Shown here: positions 7,842 to 15,500 of the stretch, one piece after another | Position numbering within the stretch: the first letter of the stretch is position 1 | How the letters are laid out: every line of letters begins with the position of its first letter | IMG/VR virus record: IMGVR_UViG_3300025379_000799 | Span: 1-37,615 of that record | Origin: a virus | DNA length: 37,615 nt | Direction: 5' to 3' (one strand) | The notes under the pieces: generated by a model | What the model was told of the DNA's origin: nothing | Database searches by the model: none | Seen by the model: the letters and a program-made list of their open reading frames with translations, nothing else | Position numbers and translations under genes: made by a program

Positions 7842-9299
7842 TCCAAATTATTTGATATACAAGAATCTACCGTTTCCATTACAGATTTAACATTAGTTAA
7901 TACTCGCGGTGATGTACAGCATAGCGGTAATACAAATATCATCGGCAACCTCGATGTAAGCTATAACCTGTCAGTAAACGGTACACTAACAGCTAATACA
8001 TTTAATGTTAAAAATCTAGTCACAGACAATGGTGGACTAGCTAGTGTAGGACAATGGGTTTACAATACCGAAGCAGAATTAAACGGTAAAGGATTTAATT
8101 GGACATATGGTCTTGGACAAACTCAACTAATATATCGTCTTGGTAATCGTCTTTGGACTAATGCTAATTTAGATTTGGCAAATGGGTCGTCTTATTCTAT
8201 TGACGATATTCCTGTACTATCGGCGGGAATGTTAGGCGGAAGTATTAAATCTAGTAGTTTAACAAGTGTAGGCACATTGACAAATCTAAGTGTGGCTGGC
8301 GATGCCAACTTGGGAGAATTTTTCTTTATTAATAGCGGATTAAACAGAATCGGCATAGGTACAGAAGATCCTAGTGCAAGTTTGACTATTCTCGATAATA
8401 ATGTTGAAATTGGAATTGGAAGTCCTGAAATTAATTTAGCCACTATTGGGACTATTAGTAGCCACGATCTTGCAATTACTACAGATAATTTACCACGTAT
8501 TACTATTAAGAATACAGGCGAAGTGAATATTGCCGGTAATTTAAATGTCGCAGGAGTTATAAGCGCAGGAAGTATCGTAACTGATAATAGAATTGATCGT
8601 ACACATCCGCTACAATTTAGTGCAACTAAAGATACTAGCATTTTTGGTTTAGGGCTAGTGTGGACTGATACTAATACTACAAGTCAACTTGTTATGATGA
8701 GCGGTCCGACTAGACTATGGTCTAGTGAAAATATTGATATTAATTCCGACAAACAATATTGTATAAATGGAAAACCTGTAATAGCAGAAACTAGTTTAGG
8801 TAGTGGTATTACACATAGTAATCTTACCACTGTTGGAGAACTTGAAACACTAGTAGTGCAAGGTTCTGCACTGTTTAATTCTAGTATTGCTGTTAACATA
8901 GATGTTGCAATCGGAACTTATCGTTATACAGGCAATGGCATTGATACTACAAGTAATGCATCTATCACTGTTAATAATACTGAAATTGTATATGGAGATA
9001 CAAACCAAATTAATATAGGTGATAAAACACAACAACAAAAACCTGTCAAAATATTTGGGCCTCTGAGTGTTAATATCAATAATCCTGACCCAACATTACA
9101 ATTTAGTGTGAACGGTGATGTTGCATTAGGTGGAAGACGGTTCACTAATAGTACACAAATGCCAACTATTGGCACATTTGTAAAAGGTGATATCTGTTGG
9201 AATACTGATCCGCAACCTAACAACTATGTTGGCTGGATTTGTATTGTGTCCGGAACACCTGGTGTTTGGTATGGGTTTGGCATGATTGCTAGCCAATAA
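7839..9299 (+). CDS. Tail fibre / virion adhesin-like protein
   Basis: A 486-aa protein rich in Asn, Thr, Ser, Gly and Ile with alternating short hydrophobic strands such as GNLDVSYNLSVNGTL, typical of beta-structured phage fibres. It has an internal duplication: a unit around residues 85-165 (ending SSLTSVGTLTNLSVAGDANL) and again around 270-355 (ending SNLTTVGELETLVVQGSALF). A GIGTEDPSASLTI segment near 171 resembles a common fibre motif. The C-terminus (GTFVKGDICWNTD ... WYGFG) resembles the end caps of the 26858 and 27135 genes. A late-type promoter precedes it. It likely sits on the virion and helps recognise the host; the exact position is unknown. Confidence 0.75.
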   Translation: MSKLFDIQESTVSITDLTLVNTRGDVQHSGNTNIIGNLDVSYNLSVNGTLTANTFNVKNLVTDNGGLASVGQWVYNTEAELNGKGFNWTYGLGQTQLIYRLGNRLWTNANLDLANGSSYSIDDIPVLSAGMLGGSIKSSSLTSVGTLTNLSVAGDANLGEFFFINSGLNRIGIGTEDPSASLTILDNNVEIGIGSPEINLATIGTISSHDLAITTDNLPRITIKNTGEVNIAGNLNVAGVISAGSIVTDNRIDRTHPLQFSATKDTSIFGLGLVWTDTNTTSQLVMMSGPTRLWSSENIDINSDKQYCINGKPVIAETSLGSGITHSNLTTVGELETLVVQGSALFNSSIAVNIDVAIGTYRYTGNGIDTTSNASITVNNTEIVYGDTNQINIGDKTQQQKPVKIFGPLSVNINNPDPTLQFSVNGDVALGGRRFTNSTQMPTIGTFVKGDICWNTDPQPNNYVGWICIVSGTPGVWYGFGMIASQ

Positions 9300-9301
9300 C
9301 A

Positions 9302-9329
9302 TTGACTTTACGCAATAAAAGTATATAAT
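9302..9329 (+). promoter_or_regulatory. Host sigma70-like (early-type) promoter for queD-uvsE
   Basis: TTGACT (9302-9307), a 16-nt spacer and TATAAT (9324-9329) lie immediately after the fibre gene's stop. The predicted transcript starts near 9336 and has a leader of about 65 nt before the queD-like start codon. Confidence 0.78.
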
Positions 9330-9336
9330 TACTATA

Positions 9337-9359
9337 TGCGGACTAGGCGTCATCCCGCA
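9337..9359 (+). promoter_or_regulatory. Hairpin at the 5' end of the queD-like transcript
   Basis: TGCGG and CCGCA form a 5-bp GC stem around a 13-nt loop; three more A-T pairs could form after one bulged base. The hairpin would be at the very 5' end of the mRNA and is followed by an A-rich segment (AATATAAAC). It could stabilise the message or be a regulatory fold. The second helix needed for a preQ1 riboswitch was not found. Confidence 0.4.
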
Positions 9360-9399
9360 ATATAAACTCTGCCGCCATTGCTAATCTTAGGAGACAACA

Positions 9400-9885
9400 A
9401 TGGCAAAATTTTACTCTACAAAAACTTACGGAAATGATCGCGGACTTTCATGCTGTTTTAGACAATGGCGTGCCACACACAGTCATTGCTCAACGCTACA
9501 TGGGTACTCAATTGGCATCAAATTAATCTTTGAATGTGACACACTAGATGACAAAAACTGGTGCATGGACTTTGGCGGACTCAAAGAATTCAAAGCGTGG
9601 GCAGACTATATGTTTGATCACACTTTAGTTATTGCAGAAGACGATCCCCATCTTGAAACATTCAAACAGTTAAATGAAATTAAAGGTGGATTCAATGATA
9701 GCGGCTTGTGCGATTTACGTATTGTGGAAGGTGTAGGCTGTGAAATGTTTGCCAAAATGGCATATGACAAAATGGCAGACTTATTAGTAAATGGCAATCA
9801 ACGCTACCCAATTAACCCAACAGTAAGAGTTAAATCAGTTGAAGTATTTGAACACGGTGCTAATTCGGCTACGTACGAAGGTTAA
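9400..9885 (+). CDS. queD: 6-carboxytetrahydropterin synthase / 6-pyruvoyl-tetrahydropterin synthase homologue
   Basis: A 161-aa protein whose length fits the QueD/PTPS family, which converts dihydroneopterin triphosphate to a tetrahydropterin and in bacteria feeds 7-deazaguanine (queuosine) synthesis. A catalytic-type Cys (C30) lies before LHGYS (H34 to S37), D73-H74 fits the conserved Asp-His, and E151-H152 fits the C-terminal Glu. Bacterial QueD has LHGH, whereas here the second zinc-binding His is Tyr36, and the upstream AAH ligand region reads CCFRQW. Metal binding may therefore differ, or this may be a distinct phage subfamily. AGGAG lies 6 nt before the ATG. No queC, queE or queF is present in the window. 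The family is clear; the product is uncertain. Confidence 0.85.
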   Translation: MAKFYSTKTYGNDRGLSCCFRQWRATHSHCSTLHGYSIGIKLIFECDTLDDKNWCMDFGGLKEFKAWADYMFDHTLVIAEDDPHLETFKQLNEIKGGFNDSGLCDLRIVEGVGCEMFAKMAYDKMADLLVNGNQRYPINPTVRVKSVEVFEHGANSATYEG

Positions 9886-10039
9886 GTATTTTTGGCGCCT
9901 TTGGGCCAAAGCATTAGGTGAGAAAGCAGGCAACACGGACAAGGAATCGGACCGAATTGCTTGCATTCGTACCTTAATTGTGTTATCATATGTACTTACA
10001 AACACTTTTATAATCGCAGGCGTCATAAGGCATTGGTAA
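9839..10039 (+). CDS. Small conserved-looking single-TM membrane protein
   Basis: Up to 66 aa, overlapping the 3' end of the queD-like gene in another frame and ending with a TAATG overlap on uvsE. The N-terminal part is basic and aromatic (KYFWRLWAKALGEKAG), and one hydrophobic helix (TLIVLSYVLTNTFIIAGVI) precedes the terminal RHW. It fills the 153-nt gap between its neighbours, and I recall similar short proteins in marine T4-like phages. The start is uncertain: TTG 9839, TTG 9848 or GTG 9857 are possible, without a good ribosome-binding site. It is likely an inner-membrane protein with a cytoplasmic basic head; the function is unknown. Confidence 0.6.
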   Translation: MKYLNTVLIRLRTKVKYFWRLWAKALGEKAGNTDKESDRIACIRTLIVLSYVLTNTFIIAGVIRHW

Positions 10040-11064
10040 TGAAACGTATAGGCTTCGCATGTAAATGGATTGACCATCCTCATCAGGTCAATGGTATTGG
10101 CAAAGATGACGATGCCAAACAGTATAATACAGGTACAACTACTATTTCTTGGTTAAATAAACAATCAAGAGATGTCGCGGAGCAGAAACTATGGGACCTA
10201 ATGGTAGGCAATATCGAATCAACAAGGAAACTAGTCGAACGTGTCAGCACCCTTGATGCTCCTCTTAGGATGGTTAGGATTAGCAGTGACATTCTCCCTG
10301 CTTATACTCACGCTGACTTTGCTGATTATTGGCGTAAACCTGACGTTGTATCATACTGCGAAAAGCACTTTGCGCGAGTGGGCGACATTGCTCGCAATAG
10401 TAATATTCGCTTGTCTATGCATCCTGGTCAGTTTACAGTTCTGGCAAGTGATAACCCTGGCATTGTCGAGCGTTCGATAGCCGAGTTTGAATATCATGCA
10501 GATATGGCACGTTACATGGGCTATGGTAAATCCTTCCAGGATTTCAAAATCAACGTACACATCTCGGGTAAACAAGGTCCCGAAGGTATTAGACGTGCCT
10601 ACAAGTTACTCACACCCGAGGCCCGCAACTGTATTACAATTGAGAACGAAGAAAACTCATGGGGGTTAAATGATTGTCTTACTATTAGTGATGTTGTTCC
10701 TATTGTCCTCGATATACATCATCATTGGATCCGAGAGGGAGAGTACATTAACGCCAACGATGACCGTGTTAAGAGGGTTGTTGATAGCTGGCGTGGTATG
10801 CGGCCTACTTGTCACTATTCAGTTAGTCGTGAGGATTATCTTATCGACCACGACCAGTCTACCGCACCTGTTCATGCCCAGCTTATTCTAGAAGGCTACA
10901 AAAAGCAAAAGCTCAGAGCACATTCAGACTTTTACTGGAACACAGCAACGAATGAATGGGCATTGAGCTTTTTAGGTACGCACGATATCATGTGCGAAAG
11001 CAAGGGCAAGAATCTAGCCAGCTTTGCGCTTTACGAGCAGGCTAAAGAACTTACTCTGCTTTAG
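10039..11064 (+). CDS. uvsE: UV damage endonuclease UvsE (UVDE)
   Basis: A 341-aa protein matching the TIM-barrel UV damage endonuclease family, which nicks DNA 5' to pyrimidine dimers and (6-4) photoproducts and so starts repair without a photolyase. Family motifs are present: LSMHPGQFTVLASDNP with H128, an IENEEN segment with E202 and DIHHHW with D225 and H227-H229, which supply metal-binding residues. I chose the ATG at 10039 because MKRIGFACKW is the family N-terminus and it overlaps the upstream stop (TAATG); the frame remains open to 9961 without a better start. It is probably co-transcribed with queD. Its 3' end overlaps the convergent gene at 11051 by 14 nt. Confidence 0.92.
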   Translation: MKRIGFACKWIDHPHQVNGIGKDDDAKQYNTGTTTISWLNKQSRDVAEQKLWDLMVGNIESTRKLVERVSTLDAPLRMVRISSDILPAYTHADFADYWRKPDVVSYCEKHFARVGDIARNSNIRLSMHPGQFTVLASDNPGIVERSIAEFEYHADMARYMGYGKSFQDFKINVHISGKQGPEGIRRAYKLLTPEARNCITIENEENSWGLNDCLTISDVVPIVLDIHHHWIREGEYINANDDRVKRVVDSWRGMRPTCHYSVSREDYLIDHDQSTAPVHAQLILEGYKKQKLRAHSDFYWNTATNEWALSFLGTHDIMCESKGKNLASFALYEQAKELTLL

Positions 11065-11305
11065 GCGTTTTAGGCTTACGTGGTTTCTTAACAGCTGATG
11101 CTTTTTTAGCCGCTGGCTCTTTCTTAACCTTAGGGCCTTTAGCAGGTTTTCCATCAGCAATAGCAACAACTACACCAGCATCGTTTACTAGCGGTGTGCC
11201 GGCTGGAACTGGTGCAACGTCAACAACTGGTGCTGGTGCTTCTACTTTATATTCAGCAACAGATGCTTCTTGCTTTTTAAAGAAACTTTTGATAAATTTT
11301 AACAT
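11051..11305 (-). CDS. Small basic Lys/Ala/Pro-rich protein
   Basis: An 84-aa protein. The first 12 residues (MLKFIKSFFKKQ) could form an amphipathic helix. The middle is Pro/Val/Ala rich, and the last 30 residues are a Lys-Pro-Ala tail (KKEPAAKKASAVKKPRKPK) resembling histone H1 or HU C-terminal tails. A GGAGG ribosome-binding site lies 10 nt before the ATG, and a perfect late-promoter octamer lies 19 nt upstream, so it is a real, probably late-expressed gene. It may bind DNA during packaging or condense the host chromosome; both are guesses. It converges on uvsE with a 14-nt overlap. Confidence 0.7.
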   Translation of the reverse strand: MLKFIKSFFKKQEASVAEYKVEAPAPVVDVAPVPAGTPLVNDAGVVVAIADGKPAKGPKVKKEPAAKKASAVKKPRKPKTPKAE

Positions 11306-11324
11306 GGTATATTATCCTCCATGT

Positions 11325-11332
11325 TATTTATA
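11325..11332 (-). promoter_or_regulatory. T4-type late promoter (minus strand)
   Basis: On the minus strand this reads TATAAATA, identical to the T4 late promoter consensus. The predicted start at about 11319 falls at the GGAGG ribosome-binding site of the basic protein gene, giving a leader of about 14 nt. Confidence 0.72.
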
Positions 11333-11334
11333 TC

Positions 11335-11342
11335 GCTAAATA
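11335..11342 (+). promoter_or_regulatory. Late-type promoter for the superoxide dismutase gene
   Basis: GCTAAATA lies back to back with the minus-strand TATAAATA, two bases apart, making a compact divergent late promoter pair. The same GCTAAATA appears at 34803. The predicted start near 11348 is only 2 nt before the SOD ATG, so the mRNA would be almost leaderless. Confidence 0.6.
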
Positions 11343-11349
11343 TTACACT

Positions 11350-11910
11350 ATGTATAATTTTATTCGTTATGTTAGCCTAAATGAAGGAAAAACTCCTAAA
11401 ACTTTAGAACAAACTAAATTGCCTTACAAACGCGATGCGTTAGAACCTAGTATCAGTGAGGATACTATCAACTACCATTATGGAAAATTATACAAAGGAT
11501 ATGTTGATCGGTTTAATAACGGCGAAGGCGATGCTGATTTTAATGAAGCAGGTGCATTTTTACACGATTTATTGTTTACTCAATATCAAGAACCTGCAAG
11601 AAGTAATGATCCAGACGGTTCTGCTGGCGAGTTTATAACTAAACATTTTAAAACATTTGACAAATTTACAGCTGATTTTGAAAAAGAAGCAATGAAAATA
11701 CAAGGTAGTGGTTGGGTATACCTAGCTCGAGATGGTAAAATTAAAACTATCAAGAACCACGAAATTAAGATGGATATTGTTTTAATAGTTGACTGGTGGG
11801 AACATGCGTGGGCATTAGACTATCAAAGTGAAAAGAAAAAGTATCTATCTAATCAATGGAAAATTATCAACTGGAACGTTATTAGTTCTAGAATTGGTCT
11901 AGCGTCTTAA
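11350..11910 (+). CDS. sod: Fe/Mn superoxide dismutase
   Basis: A 186-aa Fe/Mn-family superoxide dismutase, which converts superoxide to O2 and H2O2. All four metal ligands can be placed: H43 (NYHYGKLYKGYV), H72 (AFLHDLLF), D148 and H152 (VDWWEHAW). The family N-terminal motif LPYKRDALEP lies at about residues 24-33, after an extra lead of about 20 residues (MYNFIRYVSLNEGKTPKTL) absent from typical bacterial enzymes. No in-frame alternative ATG and no ribosome-binding site are visible; with the late-type promoter at 11335 the message would be nearly leaderless. Its 3' end overlaps the convergent zinc-ribbon gene by 23 nt. Whether it uses Fe or Mn cannot be decided from the sequence. Confidence 0.9.
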   Translation: MYNFIRYVSLNEGKTPKTLEQTKLPYKRDALEPSISEDTINYHYGKLYKGYVDRFNNGEGDADFNEAGAFLHDLLFTQYQEPARSNDPDGSAGEFITKHFKTFDKFTADFEKEAMKIQGSGWVYLARDGKIKTIKNHEIKMDIVLIVDWWEHAWALDYQSEKKKYLSNQWKIINWNVISSRIGLAS

Positions 11911-12175
11911 GACTGCTAACTGGCATATCCCAAACTTTACGTGCTTCTACGCCTTTTTCTTGGGCAAACTTTTTAGCATCGCAGTTGCCGCATACATGAT
12001 AATAGTTATTATCTAAACGTTTAGGATCTATGTCTCCTTTGTCTCGTTTAAAAATTCCCTGACAACAATCGCAACTAAAAATCACAATACGTTTTTTACG
12101 AAAATAACTATGATAGTTACCGCGTTTGCTCACACGTATGTGCTGTGTTTGTTGATATTCTATGCTCAAGTACAT
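11888..12175 (-). CDS. Small zinc-ribbon protein
   Basis: A 95-aa basic protein with two Cys pairs, CDCC near residue 35 and CGNC near residue 62, separated by about 27 residues. That is a typical treble-clef or zinc-ribbon spacing. The intervening region (DKGDIDPKRLDNNYYHV) recalls proteins of T4-like phages, and HNH nucleases use similar scaffolds, but no HNH catalytic His pair is visible. The ATG is at 12175 with no ribosome-binding site. A minus-strand TGTAAATA ends 5 nt upstream, again predicting a leaderless late transcript. Likely role is nucleic-acid or protein binding. Confidence 0.65.
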   Translation of the reverse strand: MYLSIEYQQTQHIRVSKRGNYHSYFRKKRIVIFSCDCCQGIFKRDKGDIDPKRLDNNYYHVCGNCDAKKFAQEKGVEARKVWDMPVSSLKTLDQF

Positions 12176-12180
12176 GCTAG

Positions 12181-12188
12181 TATTTACA
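12181..12188 (-). promoter_or_regulatory. Putative late-type promoter (minus strand), zinc-ribbon gene
   Basis: The minus strand reads TGTAAATA, two changes from TATAAATA. With T4-like spacing, transcription would begin on or next to the A of the ATG at 12175. Confidence 0.45.
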
Positions 12189-12220
12189 TTTAATTTACAT
12201 TAAGATTATAAAAAGCCTTT

Positions 12221-12228
12221 GATAAATA
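12221..12228 (+). promoter_or_regulatory. Late-type promoter of the long fibre operon
   Basis: GATAAATA, the same octamer as before the 7839 fibre gene. The predicted start is near 12234, followed by a GAGGG ribosome-binding site and the ATG at 12246. No terminator is seen until 32933, so this promoter may drive about 20 kb. Confidence 0.68.
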
Positions 12229-12245
12229 ACATATCGAGGGCAATC

Positions 12246-12569
12246 ATGATCACAATCTCTGAATCAGCAAAAGCAAAAATCAAGGATTTACTCCTTGAAG
12301 AAAACAATCCTAAATTAGCATTACGTACATTTGTACAAGGTGGAGGCTGTAGTGGCTTCAGCTACGGTTTTACATTTGACGAAGAAATGAACGAGGATGA
12401 TTTTGAAATCCCGTTAGACCAATATAAAGTACTTGTAGACAGCATGAGCATGCAATACCTCACAGGTGCAGAAATAGATTATAAAGAAGATTTAATGGGT
12501 AGTAGTTTTAGTATCAAAAACCCTAATGCAACAACAACATGCGGCTGTGGTAGCAGCTTCGGAGTTTAA
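12246..12569 (+). CDS. A-type iron-sulfur cluster carrier (IscA/ErpA/HesB family)
   Basis: A 107-aa protein with full family length and all three cluster-binding cysteines: C35 in [10 protein letters not shown], and C99 and C101 in TTCGCGSSF near the C-terminus. A-type carriers receive Fe-S clusters from IscU/SufB and deliver them to apo-enzymes. I chose the ATG at 12246 over an in-frame start at 12219 because GAGGG lies 5 nt upstream and [12 protein letters not shown] is the family N-terminus. It is the first gene of the long fibre operon, 3 nt before the giant gene. Possible clients are the window's radical SAM proteins, other phage Fe-S proteins, or a virion component; none is proven. Confidence 0.92.
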   Translation: MITISESAKAKIKDLLLEENNPKLALRTFVQGGGCSGFSYGFTFDEEMNEDDFEIPLDQYKVLVDSMSMQYLTGAEIDYKEDLMGSSFSIKNPNATTTCGCGSSFGV

Positions 12570-12572
12570 TAT

Positions 12573-15500
12573 ATGTCACAACAATTAGTTAACGTAGGTG
12601 TACAAGGTAATGACGGTACAGGCGATAGTATTCGCGATAGTTTTACCAAAATCAATAATAACTTTACAGAGCTGTATGCTGTATTTGGTGCTGGCGGTCA
12701 AATTAAATTTAGTAACTTAGCAGACGCACCTGGTACGGCAAGTTTTAGTATTACAAATATTGTTGCTGGTAGTCCGTCTACTGGTTCTACAACTATAACA
12801 TTTTCTAATCCAAATGTATTATTAAGTCCATTTACTACAGGACAAAATATTACTATTAGCGGTTGTTCGCCATCTGGTTATAATGGAAACTATTTAATTA
12901 CAGCAGCATCATCTACTACTATTACTGTAATCAATAGTACCACTGGTACAGCTACGACATTAGGTGCTGTGGCAAGTACAGCTTATAGTGCTAATCAAAT
13001 TATTATGGCAAATACTAGTGGTAGTGCATTATCTGCAAGAACACTAGTGGCTGGCACAAATATTACCATCAATAATTCAAATAATAGTACGTTAACTATT
13101 AGTTCAACAGCCGGCACACTTCAGAGCGATTCTAGTCCGACATTAGGAAATTTTTTAAATGCGGCAAATTTTACTATTGGGCGTTTGTCTGATCCTAGTC
13201 CAGCACTAGTAGCACAATTTAATGCGTTTTATGGCTCAGTAAATCCTAGCTTAACTACTACACTAAATCAAATGCCAGTTACTGTTGGCTATGCCAACAG
13301 TAACTTTTTACCAATTAATCCAGCAACTGGTAGTGTTATTGGGGCATTAAAAGTTCGAAATGAACCTACTACACCACAAACCAGTGATTCAGATTACGAT
13401 GCAACATTACAAGGAAATTATGTAGCTACTGAAGCGATACAACGCCGTCATGCAGTTCGTCGCGATGGCGATACCATGTCTGGCACGTTGACTCTTAACG
13501 ATCACCCTGCACCGCTAAACGGTAAAGGTATTGTTAATTCTTCAACCGATTTACAAGCTGCTACAAAATATTATGTTGATAGCAACACATACTATAGCGG
13601 TGTTAATTTATATGTTAGTGCAACAAAAGGTGATGATTTACAAAGAAATACACCTAGTGGAAGACAAGGTCGTGCTTGGCAATATGCCTACAAAACTGTA
13701 GGTGCTGCTGCATTACAAGCTGACAATTTAATAAATTTATCTTCAATAGAACCCGGACCGTATCGTCAAACTATTGTTTATACAATATCTCCAACCCAAT
13801 ATAAAAGTACAGTTCAAAGTGTAACACTAGTGGGAGGAAATAGTGGCATCCAAGGATACATGGATGCTACAGCATTATTACAAGCTAATAGATCATTCAT
13901 TCAAGCTGAAACTATTGCTTATCTAAACAGAAAATATGTAAATCAATTTACATTTAGTCAAGCACGTTGGGCCGGTATTATTGATAATATTTTAACCAGT
14001 ATTGGAAACGATCTAGTATTTTCTAATGGATCGGTTGCTCCTTTATCAAACTACAATAGTATTACCCAGGCTAGTTTATTATTAAACAATAATAATTCAG
14101 ACATTATTTCAAATTATTATATTCAACTAGTTGATGCTATCGGTTATGCTCAGGCGCAACTGGCAACTTATTCTTATAGCATAACCAATACACAAACATA
14201 CATTGGTTCAGTTATAGATGCTGTTGCATCTGATGTAGTATTCTTATCAAATTACCAAAGTATTCAAGCAGCTTTGGCATTTTCGTATGCTAATACAGGA
14301 CTAACTACAACTGAAATTGTCGGAGCATTGACTAATTTATCAAGTGTAATTACAAGTTCAGCCAGTTGGAATTCTAACATTACAACTGCTCCAACTACTT
14401 CAACATTTATTGCCAACACAATAACATCGATTATTAATATTATTCAGTCTGGCAATATACCAAATCCTACTTTCCCATCAATTGCTACAACAACTACTGG
14501 TCAGGTAAGTGCTCAAAATTTATTAATTAATAATATTCCTTTCATACAAGCTGAAATAACAGCGTATATCACAGCAAATTATCCAAATGTAAGCTATAGT
14601 ACATCGTTATCACAACGCGATATAAAGTATATTGTTTGGAGTTTAGTATACGATTTAATGTATGGAGGTAACAGTCAAAGCGTTTATGCAGCAAATCGTT
14701 ACCGCTACAATGCTACACTACATTTAAACTCTAGCGAACAACCTGTCTGCGCAGCTGCGGTTGGATATTTAAATACCCTAGCACAAAACATTATTAACAA
14801 CACCTTACTTGGTTCTGGTAGTACTACGCTGTATCAATCTAGTGTAGTTCAGTATACAAATGCAACATACCTAAACGGTGGTAGCGGATTTATCAATGGT
14901 GGCGCAACAACAATTTCGTCATCAATTGCTGCAAACATTGCAACAATACAACATGTAATCGATGGCACAAATACTAGTCCTACTGCAACTGCTCCTACAT
15001 ATTCTAATGGTAATAGTATATTACAAAGTATTAGAAGTATATTAACTTCACAAAAAGTTGGAGATACCTTTACAGGAAGTATTGCTACTAATACTTTAAC
15101 AATTTCTGGAAGTGTTACAGGAAGTGTGCCGTTTGGTATAGGTGATACTATTAGCGGAGCAGGCGTAATCGATGGTACAATAATCACTGGCGGATCAGGA
15201 TTATCCTGGACAGTTAATAATGCCCTAAATCTCAGTCTAGTTCCTATGACTACTGGACTAGTTCAAGGAGCAATCAATTATATCAATGCTACGTACTCTA
15301 TTATTAATGATACAACAACTAACACTATCATTACTAATTTGTTTAGCAGCATTACCAATTTATTAAATGTAGGGGTACCTAACAGGACAGTTCCAACTTT
15401 TGTCAACCCTACAGGATTACCTTCTGCAAATAGTCAGGCACAATCAGCATTATTGGCCAATATTCTATTCTTGCAAAACGAATTTACATCTTGGATTGCT

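Noticed and set aside
8192-9353. Minus-strand reading frames opposite the 7839 fibre gene, up to 149 aa
   Set aside because: Long antisense frames are expected opposite Thr/Asn/Ser-rich repeats with few stop-complement codons; no ribosome-binding site or promoter is linked to them.
9337-9370. A preQ1 riboswitch ahead of the queD-like gene
   Set aside because: The hairpin and A-rich tail are suggestive, but the second, loop-tail helix is missing, so the feature is listed only as a hairpin.
2-9885. A queuosine/7-deazaguanine pathway linking the radical SAM proteins (as QueE) with QueD
   Set aside because: QueE is shorter (about 210-250 aa), has no N-terminal auxiliary-cluster domain and its motif spacing differs; the radical SAM proteins here are of the twitch type and lie in a separate transcription unit.
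10241-10891. Two hydrophobic plus-strand reading frames (10241-10480 and 10670-10891) inside uvsE
   Set aside because: They are out of frame within a strongly supported uvsE gene, have no ribosome-binding site, and their hydrophobicity is a by-product of reading uvsE codons in another frame.
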